DNA from: Kiloniellales bacterium
GTDB lineage: Bacteria > Pseudomonadota > Alphaproteobacteria > Kiloniellales > JAKSBE01
Direction: 5' to 3'
NCBI GenBank assembly: GCA_022361275.1
Contig: JAKSBE010000294.1
Location: 1-32,640 of the forward strand
Length of the DNA: 32,640 nt
How positions within the stretch are numbered: the stretch's first letter is position 1; the number at the start of each line of letters is the position of its first letter. The translations under genes and the position numbers were made by a program. Positions 1-7,520 of this stretch are shown here, piece by piece. Under the pieces are notes generated by a model, which was given only the letters and a program-made list of their open reading frames with translations, ran no database searches and was not told the DNA's origin.

Positions 1-1955
1 AAGAAGAAGAAGTCGTCCGGCCCGCCGACCTGCTGCCGCATCTTCGGCATCAGCGACCAGGTGAACTGCGGATAGAGGCCCTCGTTCTCCACCCCCTGCT
101 CGGAGTCCTCCAGCGAGGGTGCCTCGAGCAGGGCGTTCTGCCAGATCTCCTCGGTGCTGCCCGCGCTCTGAAGGGCGTTCTCCAGGTCCCGGCGCATGAT
201 GGTGGTCTTGCTGACCGGCACCCCGAGCTCGGTCAGGACGACGCTGATCTCCTCGATGTGCCGCGGCACATGGGCCGCCACGGCCCGCGCGCCGCGCCCG
301 ACGGCCCGCGCCGGGTTGCGGTAACGGTCCTGGGAGAAATGCACCGTCGCCCGGCCGCCCTGCATGTCAAAGCGCTCGCCCTGGAAGCCCTGCCGCTCCA
401 GCTCCGCGAAGACCTGCTCAGCCACGCGGCGGAGCTGGTCCCTGGGATCGGCGGGCTCGGCGCCCTCGAAAAAAGCTTCGGTGGTCGGGTCCGGCTCGGG
501 GAAGAGGCCCAGCCATTTCGGATCCGGCGGCTCGACCAGGGCGATGGGGCTGCCGGTCAGGCTCACTGAGCGCAGGAGGTCCTGCTTCTCCAGGACGATC
601 TCCCAGTAGTCCTCGTCCTGCCGGGTCGCCACGATCCGGACCCGGTCGACCGGCCCGTTCAGCTCCGCCCGGGCGACCTGCAGGGCCGCCGTCGCCAGCG
701 CCGAGGCGCTGGGCCTGGGCGATTCGATCGGCACCCGGAGGATCGCGTCCGCGTCCTCGTACTCGATGTCCGACACGGTCACGCCGAGCCTCTCGAAGTC
801 CTTGAAGAGACGCTCCACGGTCAACGTGCGGTCCATGGCCTCGGGCAGCCTCAGCATCGCCTGCTGGGCGGCGATGGGTTGGCCAGCAACGGGGCCGTCC
901 ATGCCGTAGGTCGGGTCCTGCCGCGGCTGGACCTTCGGCGCCGGCACGTCGAGCTTGGGGAATCCCTTGTCTTTCATGAAGTTGGCGCTGAGGCTGGTCC
1001 GTAGCATGAACTGGTTGCCGCGCTCCAGGCCGGCGGAGAGCCGCCACCAGGGGAAGACGTCGTACTCCATGGCGACGTTCAGCGGAAAGTCGACGTCGAA
1101 GGTGTTGCCGAGCGGCTCGTCCTGGTAGCTGTTGCCGTCGTACTCGAGCTTGAACCTGAGGCCGTCGATGGGCGCGAGGTACTCGATGCCACCGAAGAAG
1201 GCGATCTTCTCGCCACGGTAGAAGTCGAAACCCAAGCCGCCGGCACCGCCGGACTCGCCCCGTTCCTTGGCGCTGTCCGAAAGCAGGCCGAAGGGGTTGT
1301 CGACGTGGCCGCGGCTGCCGGCGTTGCCCCAGGCCACGCCCAGGGTGAAGTCCCAGTTGTAGTAGCGCCGGCTGGCGACCAGGAACTCGCTGCCGAAGAG
1401 GTCGGTGCCGCCGATGTCGCGCAGGCCGACCGCGATCTGCGGAAAGTGCTGGGTCTCCTCCAGCATCAGGATCTTGAGATCGACGCTGCGGTCCTTGTAG
1501 GTCTGATCGCCGCTGAAGTCCCGGTTGCCGCTGTAGAGGCGGTTGCTGACGTCGGTATAGCGGAAGGTCCCCTCCAGCCAGTCGAAGAGCTGAAGGGTGA
1601 AGAAGCCGCGGGTGTAGGGGTCGACGTAGGAGACGCCCAGGTGCATCTCGCCTTCCGGATGGAAGCGGGCGTTCGGCATCTGCATCAGGCCGGTGTTCCC
1701 GAAGTCGTTCACCGAGGGCGAGTACTCCAGGTACTCGGCATCGCTCAGCGCATTGACTTCATCGGCCGGCCAGTCCTGAGGCGCGGCCTGCTCCTGCTGG
1801 TCCTCCTGCCCCGGTTCCGAGAACGCCCCCGGTTCCGAGAACGCCAGGGCGGTCTCCGCCCGCGGGCCGGTGCCATGCAGTCCGACAAGAATGACGAACG
1901 TGACGCCTAAGGCTTTAAAAGAAAGCCGCCTCAGACCAGGGCTGTGTCCCCCCAT
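1..1955 (-). CDS. YjbH-family exopolysaccharide outer-membrane lipoprotein-like protein (C-terminus cut by window edge)
   Basis: The reading frame is open from ATG at 1955 to the left edge, giving 651 codons without a stop, so the end of the gene is missing. The N-terminus is a signal peptide with hydrophobic core GVTFVILVGL and likely cleavage after ETALA. The mature protein then has the opening typical of the YjbH/DUF940 family: NDFGNTGLMQMPNARF, then SYVDPYTRGFFTLQLFDWLEGTFRYTDV, rich in aromatic beta-strand segments. YjbH/GfcD proteins are outer-membrane beta-barrel proteins needed to release exopolysaccharide or group 4 capsule. The gene lies 46 bases downstream of the SLBB export protein on the same strand and is probably in its operon. 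An ATG 7 bases further upstream is in another frame and soon meets a stop. The family is clear; the exact transport role is inferred from E. coli Yjb/Gfc. Confidence 0.85.
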   Translation of the reverse strand, partial: MGGHSPGLRRLSFKALGVTFVILVGLHGTGPRAETALAFSEPGAFSEPGQEDQQEQAAPQDWPADEVNALSDAEYLEYSPSVNDFGNTGLMQMPNARFHPEGEMHLGVSYVDPYTRGFFTLQLFDWLEGTFRYTDVSNRLYSGNRDFSGDQTYKDRSVDLKILMLEETQHFPQIAVGLRDIGGTDLFGSEFLVASRRYYNWDFTLGVAWGNAGSRGHVDNPFGLLSDSAKERGESGGAGGLGFDFYRGEKIAFFGGIEYLAPIDGLRFKLEYDGNSYQDEPLGNTFDVDFPLNVAMEYDVFPWWRLSAGLERGNQFMLRTSLSANFMKDKGFPKLDVPAPKVQPRQDPTYGMDGPVAGQPIAAQQAMLRLPEAMDRTLTVERLFKDFERLGVTVSDIEYEDADAILRVPIESPRPSASALATAALQVARAELNGPVDRVRIVATRQDEDYWEIVLEKQDLLRSVSLTGSPIALVEPPDPKWLGLFPEPDPTTEAFFEGAEPADPRDQLRRVAEQVFAELERQGFQGERFDMQGGRATVHFSQDRYRNPARAVGRGARAVAAHVPRHIEEISVVLTELGVPVSKTTIMRRDLENALQSAGSTEEIWQNALLEAPSLEDSEQGVENEGLYPQFTWSLMPKMRQQVGGPDDFFF

Positions 1956-2001
1956 CGCCCATCGAGTCCCCCTGCGAGAACGTTTCTATGGTTATGGCCG
2001 C

Positions 2002-4911
2002 CTAGTTGCTTATGACCGCCAAGGAAGCTGCCGAAATCGCCAACTTGCTCATGATCTCCACCAAGGTCACCGAGAACGCCGTCAGGTCGAAGGGTTTCGG
2101 GTCGCGCGGTACGACGATGGTGCTACCTGGGGGGATTTGCGCCGCGTCGTAGTTCCAGGAGGAGACCGAGATCGGTTGTGCCTCGCCGTTGGGCAGGACC
2201 ACGAAGATCCGGCCCTCGTCGGCAGCTTGCTGGGTGCCGCCGGCCGCCCGGATGTAGGCGTCCGCCGCCTTGCCCGAGCGGAACTGAATGGTGCCCGGGT
2301 TGAGCACCTCCCCGCTGACCGTCACGTGGTTCGGCCGCTTGGGCACGTGCAGGCGGTCGCCGGGCTCCAGGATGGTATCCAGCTCGGGGCGCGCATCGAG
2401 CACCGTCGGATCGGATTCCACGACCACGCGGCCCACGGCCTCGGTCTGGCGCAGGCGAGCGGCCAGATCGCGGACCGCCAAGACGACCGCCTGCGGGTTG
2501 GCGTCGCCCTTCTGCTGGATGTTGCCGCTGGCCAAGGCCTCGGCCAGGCCGGACTCCAGGTCGAGCGCAGCGCGCTGGAAGGCCGCCTGCTCCTGCTCCT
2601 TGACCCGGGCCCGGGTGAAGACCGAGCCCTCGGGGTAGGATTCCGAGGTCAGGCCGCCGGCCCGCGCGACGATCTCCGAGAGCTTCTCGCCCCGGCGGAT
2701 CGTGTAGACCCCCGGCCGCCTGAACTCGCCGGACAGGAACACGCTGCCGGCGTCGCGCTGCGAGAAGCGCGGGTTGAAGCGCACGATGTCGCCGGGATGC
2801 AAGGGCACCCTGGCCAGCGAGTCCTTGCGGGCGTCGATGGTGTTGCGGACCGACGACTGGCTGCCGCCGTCCTCGGTCACCTCGAAGCGGGACAGTTCGA
2901 TCTGGGCCAGGTCGACCTCGGGGGTCAGTCCCCCGACGACCGGTACCAGGGCGCCTGCCGAGGTCCCCGGCGCGACCGGATAGACACCCGGAATCCGCAC
3001 CTCGCCCTGGACCGCCACGACGTAGTCGAGGACGAAGGGCAGCAAGTTCGGGTAGCGGTCGAAGACCTCCGGGCAGCGCCCGCTGACCGGAACCGCGGCC
3101 TCGGTCTCGGGATTGAGGAAGAGCCGTGCCTTGGCGAAGCGCTCGGAGCGGCTGCGCGAGACCACCGAGGCCAGGCTGTAGAGCCCTTTGCAGGCGGAGA
3201 GTCTGGAGCCCGAGGGGTCGCCGACCAGCGGCGATCCGGCGGTGTGCCCGACCGGCCGCGCCAGGCCGCCCCGCGCCGTGTCCGCCCTCGGCCCCAGGGC
3301 CGCGGCGGAAAAGCCGTCCCGCTCGCTTTCCAGCAGGTCGCGCGCCGAGAGGCCGCCGCCGTCCCTGGCCTCGCCGCCCAACCCGACGCCGCCGAAGAGC
3401 TCGCCGGCGATGACCTCATCGGGGTTCTCGCCGTCGATCACCGCCTGCACGGCGGCCGAGGACAGGAAGCGGACGTCGTCCATGCCGAGGACGATCAGAC
3501 GGTCGTTGGGCTTCAACGGCACGTCCGACTCTCCGGCGGCCACGCGGCCGAGGTCGAGCGGCACCAGGTGCCTGGCCTTGGTCACGGGATCCGTAGTCTC
3601 CAGCGCCGCGAACAGCAGGTAGGGGTTCTCCTTCAGGATGTCCGAGGCATTGACCACGCTGCCCACGGTCCGGTCCCAGCGCAGCGAGCGCGGGCCGGGC
3701 ACCGAGACGTGGCCGTCGACGAAGAAGGCGCCTTCCCAGGAATAGCCCATCTTGGCGACCAGGATCATGTCGCCGCGCCGTATCGGGGCGCCTTGCGGAT
3801 CGTCGACCTCGAGCACCGTGTCGCCACCCTCCTCGTCCGAGGTCATCACCAGGTAGCGGTAGCCGGAGGGACGCAGCGTGCCGCCGGCCATGTCGACCGC
3901 TTCGCCGACGCTCATGTCGTCGGCCCGGCCGTTGACCTCGTAGATCCCCGGCCGCTGCACGTCCCCGGCGACGCCGATGGTCTTGCCGATCGGCGGCACG
4001 AAGACCCGGTCGCCCTCCATCAGGGCGAGTTCGTCGTCGAGCTGCCCGGTCAGCAGCAGGTCGTAGAGGTCGACCCCGAAGGAGCGTCCGCCGCGGATCA
4101 GCTGGATGTGCCGCATCGAGCCGGACTTCTGGACACCCCCGGCGGAAGCAATGGCGTCGAAGACGCTGGCCACGCCGGTCATGCGATGGACGCCCGGCTG
4201 CCTGACCTGGCCCAGCACCATGACCGGGAAGTTGCGGACCCGGCCAAGGGAAACGAAGACCTCGGTGCGCAGCAGGGAGGCCTCGGCCTGGCGTTCCAGC
4301 TCTTCGCGGAACTGCCCGAAGCTGAGGCCGGCCGCCGGCACCGGCGGCATGTTCGGGAGGAAGATCTGGCCCTCGCGGTCGACCGCCGTGCGATAGCTTT
4401 CGTTGCTCTGCCCGCGGAAGGTGATGACCAGCTCGTCGCCGATGCCCAGGCGATAGCTGTCGTTGATCGCCCCGCCGGTGCCCGGCTCCTGCAGGCCCGA
4501 GAGGTTGCCCAGAAGATCGTAGCCGAACTGCTCGAGGGGCTTCTTGCCGAACTCCGGCGCCTGAACGGCGATCCGCTCGGCGTAGTCGTCCTCGAGGCGG
4601 GAGGCCGCTTCCGGCCGCAAGGGATAGGCGCGCTGCGTGACGACCCGGCCATCCAGCTCCATGGAATCGACCGGCGAGACGATTTCTCTGGTCGTCTCGT
4701 TGAGCAGAGGCGGTTGGGTTCCGCCGAGGCGCTGCTGCAAAGACGGATCCAGGCGCCGCAGGTCCTCGGTGAAGGACTGCGCCATCGTGTGGTCGACAGG
4801 CGGAAGCAAGACGGCCAATATGGCCAAGCTAAATAACAGTGTCGCTATCGGGGTAAAGCCATTGCCATTGCCTTTGCCCGCGCGCCAGACATTTGGACCA
4901 TGTGGAAACAT
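2002..4911 (-). CDS. Multi-SLBB polysaccharide export protein (Wza-like)
   Basis: About 969 residues. A signal peptide (core IATLLFSLAILAVLLPP, likely cleavage near TMAQ) is followed by a Poly_export domain (RLGIGDELVITFRGQSNESY, about residues 135-230). After it come several SLBB-type beta-grasp repeats recognisable by G(E/Q/D)V..PG(V/I)Y/H: GQVRQPGVHRM, GDVQRPGIYEV, GHVSVPGPRSL, GEVRIPGVYPV, GEFRRPGVYTI, GEVLNPGTIQF. Wza is about 380 residues with fewer repeats, so this is a long version. A linker around residues 480-620 holds one Cys in SACKGLYS and one in SGRCPEVF, possibly a disulfide. The C-terminus ends in a hydrophobic stretch rather than a Wza-type amphipathic helix. Start: an ATG at 4917 is also in frame, but the run GGGGGGGA is well spaced only for ATG 4911. 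The role inferred is periplasmic/outer-membrane passage of the polymer made by the genes to the right. Confidence 0.9.
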   Translation of the reverse strand: MFPHGPNVWRAGKGNGNGFTPIATLLFSLAILAVLLPPVDHTMAQSFTEDLRRLDPSLQQRLGGTQPPLLNETTREIVSPVDSMELDGRVVTQRAYPLRPEAASRLEDDYAERIAVQAPEFGKKPLEQFGYDLLGNLSGLQEPGTGGAINDSYRLGIGDELVITFRGQSNESYRTAVDREGQIFLPNMPPVPAAGLSFGQFREELERQAEASLLRTEVFVSLGRVRNFPVMVLGQVRQPGVHRMTGVASVFDAIASAGGVQKSGSMRHIQLIRGGRSFGVDLYDLLLTGQLDDELALMEGDRVFVPPIGKTIGVAGDVQRPGIYEVNGRADDMSVGEAVDMAGGTLRPSGYRYLVMTSDEEGGDTVLEVDDPQGAPIRRGDMILVAKMGYSWEGAFFVDGHVSVPGPRSLRWDRTVGSVVNASDILKENPYLLFAALETTDPVTKARHLVPLDLGRVAAGESDVPLKPNDRLIVLGMDDVRFLSSAAVQAVIDGENPDEVIAGELFGGVGLGGEARDGGGLSARDLLESERDGFSAAALGPRADTARGGLARPVGHTAGSPLVGDPSGSRLSACKGLYSLASVVSRSRSERFAKARLFLNPETEAAVPVSGRCPEVFDRYPNLLPFVLDYVVAVQGEVRIPGVYPVAPGTSAGALVPVVGGLTPEVDLAQIELSRFEVTEDGGSQSSVRNTIDARKDSLARVPLHPGDIVRFNPRFSQRDAGSVFLSGEFRRPGVYTIRRGEKLSEIVARAGGLTSESYPEGSVFTRARVKEQEQAAFQRAALDLESGLAEALASGNIQQKGDANPQAVVLAVRDLAARLRQTEAVGRVVVESDPTVLDARPELDTILEPGDRLHVPKRPNHVTVSGEVLNPGTIQFRSGKAADAYIRAAGGTQQAADEGRIFVVLPNGEAQPISVSSWNYDAAQIPPGSTIVVPRDPKPFDLTAFSVTLVEIMSKLAISAASLAVISN

Positions 4912-5617
4912 GACCATTCCCCCCCATTTCTCTTTATCTCGACGCCTTGCCTTGTTGACCGCTTCAAGCTTTTTAGTTTCGGCCTGCTCGGAAACAATTG
5001 ATTCAGCGAGCGAAAGTTTCGGCCTAATTGTCGGCGGTCAGGAAGGAGCCCCTATAAGTCGAGATAAAATCAATTCTATACCATATGCTTCTATCGCCGC
5101 CAAGATCGGCAAAGGGCCGAGATCACTAATTATTTTAGGAAAGGTTTACGGCGACAATCTTCATTGGATTACGGCGGACCGAAAAGCACTTGTTACGCGC
5201 AACGGCCGTCTGGTCCAAACGGCGGGCCTGCAGGCCAATCTGCGCCGCAGCCAGCTTCTCGACGACGATCCTCTGTCCGGGCCTCTGTCCGGGCCCCTGT
5301 CCGCGCCGGGCGCCGACGCCGAGACGGCAGCGGCGCTGCGCTTTCGGCGGCTGCTGGACTTCGACCAGCCCCAGCGCTACGGCATCATGATCGCGTCGCG
5401 CTTCCAGGATCTCGGGCCGGAGTCCCTGGTCATCGCCGAGCTCGAATGGGACACCCGGCATGTCCGCGAGACCTGCACGGCCCGGGAGATCGACTGGAGC
5501 TTCCAGAACGACTATTGGATCGACCCCCAATACGGGCTGGTCTGGAAGAGCGTCCAGCACTTCCACCCCGAGATGCCGCCGGTCGTGATGGAGCTGCTCA
5601 AGCCACCCGCCCGCTGA
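4910..5617 (+). CDS. YjbF/GfcB-family exopolysaccharide lipoprotein
   Basis: 235 residues. The N-terminus is a lipoprotein signal: basic SLSRRLALL, hydrophobic core, and lipobox LVSAC with Cys at residue 26. The body carries family-like segments IPYASIAAKIGKGPRSLIILG and WITADRKALVTRNGRLVQTAGL, and a C-terminal WKSVQHFHPEMPPVVMELLKPP. This matches the YjbF/GfcB group (DUF2886-type) lipoproteins that accompany YjbH in capsule operons. The start codon shares bases with that of the divergent SLBB gene, and no good ribosome site precedes it. The first 85 codons or so are much richer in A/T than the rest, probably because they hold the promoter of the opposite operon. A 12-base repeat, three copies at 5270-5305, encodes GPLSGPLSAPG. 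No later in-frame ATG keeps the signal peptide, so I chose 4910. Confidence 0.8.
   Translation: MTIPPHFSLSRRLALLTASSFLVSACSETIDSASESFGLIVGGQEGAPISRDKINSIPYASIAAKIGKGPRSLIILGKVYGDNLHWITADRKALVTRNGRLVQTAGLQANLRRSQLLDDDPLSGPLSGPLSAPGADAETAAALRFRRLLDFDQPQRYGIMIASRFQDLGPESLVIAELEWDTRHVRETCTAREIDWSFQNDYWIDPQYGLVWKSVQHFHPEMPPVVMELLKPPAR
5075..5103 (-). promoter_or_regulatory. Candidate promoter for the SLBB-yjbH operon, inside the yjbF-like gene
   Basis: On the minus strand a TTGGCG (-35, 5103-5098) is separated by exactly 17 bases from TATAGA (-10, 5080-5075). Each box matches 4 of 6 consensus bases. It lies in an A/T-rich island (about 4930-5170) that is unlike the surrounding coding sequence and would give a leader of roughly 155 bases to the export gene. 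Since the two divergent genes leave no intergenic space, the promoter must lie inside one of them. Confidence 0.35.
5270..5305 (+). repeat. Three tandem 12-base repeats within the yjbF-like gene
   Basis: Two identical units CCTCTGTCCGGG are followed by a third diverged unit CCCCTGTCCGCG. They keep the reading frame and encode the low-complexity GPLSGPLSAPG linker. Repeat number could vary by slippage without breaking the gene. Confidence 0.85.
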
Positions 5618-5676
5618 CCCCGGCCCGCCGGGACCCGCCGCCGCCTTCACCAAGCCCCCCGGCCGAGGCGTCGGGG

Positions 5677-6528
5677 TCAGCCGGTGCCGTCTCTCAGCCT
5701 CGCCACATGGTCCAGGCCGCCGGCCCGGGGCCCGGTCGGGAAGGCCCGCCCGGCGTGGCGCTGCCTGTAGAGCTCGAGGGCGGCCGCCAGCTCCGGCTCG
5801 CCGAAGTCCGGCCAGAGGCAGTCGACGAAGATCAGGTCGCTGTGCGCCGCCTGCCAAAGCAGGAAGTTCGACAGGCGCCGCTCGCCACTGGTCCGGATGA
5901 TCAGGTCGGGGTCGGGCACGTCCGGAAGCTGCAGCGCCCCGCGAAAGCAGGCCTCGTCGATCTGCTCCGGCGCCAAGGCGCCCGCCAGGGCGGCGGCGGC
6001 CAGGCGCCGCGCCGCCGCGGTCAGCTCCTGCCGACCGCCGTAGCTGAGGGCGACGATCAGATCGAGCCGCCCTTCCCCGGCCGTGGCGGCTTCCGCTTCG
6101 GCCAGCAGGTCGACGACGTCGGGCGGCAGGCGCTCGCGATCGCCCAGGGTCCGAAGCCGAACCCCTTGATGCTGAAGTGACTCGACCTCGCTATGAAGGA
6201 AGCGGCGCAGGAGCGTCATGAGGTGCCCGACCTCCTCCGGCGGACGGCGCCAGTTCTCGGGCGAGAAACCGTAGACGGTCAGGTAGCGGAGCCCCAGCTT
6301 GGCGGCGGCCCCGACGCTGCGGCGCAGGGCCTCGACGCCGTGACGGTGCCCCGCGGCACGGGGCAGCCCTCTGGCCCGCGCCCAGCGGCCGTTCCCGTCC
6401 ATGATCAGACCGAGGTGGCGCGGCGCGGCAAGCGGCTCCTCGCGGGCAAAGACCTCCCGATCGCGGCGATTCCGCGTCCCGCGACCGGTCGGCAGCTGGC
6501 GTCCTCTGTTCGCTGGAGTCGTCGTCAC
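5677..6528 (-). CDS. uppS: Polyprenyl diphosphate synthase (cis-prenyltransferase, UppS family)
   Basis: 283 residues. All hallmark cis-prenyltransferase motifs are present: HLGLIMDGNGRWA with the Mg-binding Asp at residue 44, the GHRHG basic loop near 60, YGFSPENWRRP, ALSYGGRQEL, and IIRTSGERRLSNFLLWQ..HSDLIFVDCLWPDF near the end. These enzymes condense isopentenyl diphosphate onto farnesyl diphosphate to make the C55 lipid carrier on which WbaP starts the glycan. The usual NYGGR is SYGGR here, a substitution I do not regard as damaging. The start is GTG at 6528 with GGGGGAC upstream; the first 36 residues are a basic, poorly conserved extension. It is convergent with the yjbF-like gene and sits outside the usual frr-uppS-cdsA context, so it may be a second, polysaccharide-dedicated copy; the housekeeping copy is not in view. 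Confidence 0.93.
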   Translation of the reverse strand: MTTTPANRGRQLPTGRGTRNRRDREVFAREEPLAAPRHLGLIMDGNGRWARARGLPRAAGHRHGVEALRRSVGAAAKLGLRYLTVYGFSPENWRRPPEEVGHLMTLLRRFLHSEVESLQHQGVRLRTLGDRERLPPDVVDLLAEAEAATAGEGRLDLIVALSYGGRQELTAAARRLAAAALAGALAPEQIDEACFRGALQLPDVPDPDLIIRTSGERRLSNFLLWQAAHSDLIFVDCLWPDFGEPELAAALELYRQRHAGRAFPTGPRAGGLDHVARLRDGTG

Positions 6529-6738
6529 CCGTCGTCCCCCGTCGCAGCCAAGGCTTCACGGCCAGCGTTAACAAGGGCTTAAAACCAACGCCAAAAAGAC
6601 ACGGCTTCGGGGGAGTCTTGAACACACTCCTTGGTATCGCCGCCATCCCGGGCCGATACTTCGGGAGGTCCAAAAGCGAGAGGCCGGGCTGCCGCTTCCG
6701 GCACCCGGCCCCGAGCCGTCTATGCAGCGATGAACCGC

Positions 6739-7032
6739 TCAGTCGGCGGTCTGGGTCGCCGTCGTCGTGCTGTTGGAGTTGCCGCCGCCGCCACCATCGC
6801 CGAGCAGCAAGGCCGCAGCCGCACCGCCGCCGGCCACGAAGGGAAGCGCGAAGAGCGCGCCTTCAAACTCGCCGTCAGAGCTGTCCTGGGCCTGCTGAAC
6901 GGTCGCCGCCGAGCCGGTGCCGGCCGCTTCCAGACTGCCCTTATTGACCGTGGTGTCCTGCGCGAAGGCCAAGGCCGGGCCCAGCGCCAAAGCCGCCGCA
7001 GCCACGCCTCCCAAAATCGATTTGTTACCCAT
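6739..7032 (-). CDS. Small exported Thr/Gly-rich protein, YjbE/GfcA-like
   Basis: 97 residues. A clean signal peptide (ILGGVAAAALALGPALAFA, cleavage before QDTT) precedes a short polar stretch, a hydrophobic Gly/Ala segment (ALFALPFVAGGGAAAALLLG, about residues 60-79) and a tail of Gly, Asn and Thr. The same layout is found in E. coli YjbE/GfcA, the first product of the yjb/gfc operons, whose biochemical role is unknown. Similarity at residue level cannot be judged by eye for such low-complexity sequence, so the assignment rests on layout and on the YjbF and YjbH neighbours. The start is well supported by GGAGGGGG nine bases upstream of ATG 7032. Confidence 0.65.
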   Translation of the reverse strand: MGNKSILGGVAAAALALGPALAFAQDTTVNKGSLEAAGTGSAATVQQAQDSSDGEFEGALFALPFVAGGGAAAALLLGDGGGGGNSNSTTTATQTAD

Positions 7033-7520
7033 AATACCGAGCCCCCTCCAAAGCTATCTCAAGATCTAAAGTGCCTGCAATCTTATCGGAATTCAAGTGA
7101 AAACCTTAACGGAAGGTGAACATCAATTGCCGATAGGCCATAAGACTTAAGATGCCGCTGGAGAATTTAGGCTGCACCGGATCGTGGTGAAGGCAGCCTA
7201 GATCCGGCCCGCGGACTGACTGCCCGACCCGGAGTTTGCTGTTAGAATCTCGGTGGAAGCTGAAGATAACACTAGACTTTCGAACCTCTCAAGGCCGGCG
7301 AAAGGCAACCAGAAGTAACGAGCGGCCCGTCTGATCACAACATCACTGACCAATCAATCGACCGGACGCGGTCGTTGTATCGCACGCCTACAGCGAAATA
7401 ACCTGGCCAAACGATTAAGATTCTATGCAGACAAGTCGAAACATTAGTGCTAATTTTCCATAAAATGAAGAACAAGGCTCTTCTGGGGGATGAGACTTTG
7501 CACAGGGAGGGGCTCGGACG
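7033..7520. other. Divergent intergenic region between the yjbE-like gene and the WbaP-like gene
   Basis: 488 bases, A/T-richer than the neighbouring genes, with no credible coding sequence. It must carry the promoters of both flanking genes. I see a short inverted repeat CGACCG-gacg-CGGTCG at 7359-7374 and a pair of near-matching inverted boxes TATCGG (7083-7088) and CCGATA (7130-7135) beside the yjbE-like start. A TAGAAT box near 7243 lacks a convincing -35. No sigma-54 type GG/GC pair is present. Ribosome sites are clear at both ends (GGAGGGGG for the left gene, GGGAGGGG for the right gene). Confidence 0.5.

Noticed and set aside
1870-4836. Very long open frame on the plus strand opposite the SLBB exporter
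   Set aside because: It is a by-product of high GC at the third codon position; the protein is Arg/Asp/Gly-rich without a recognisable domain, while the minus frame has a signal peptide and SLBB repeats.
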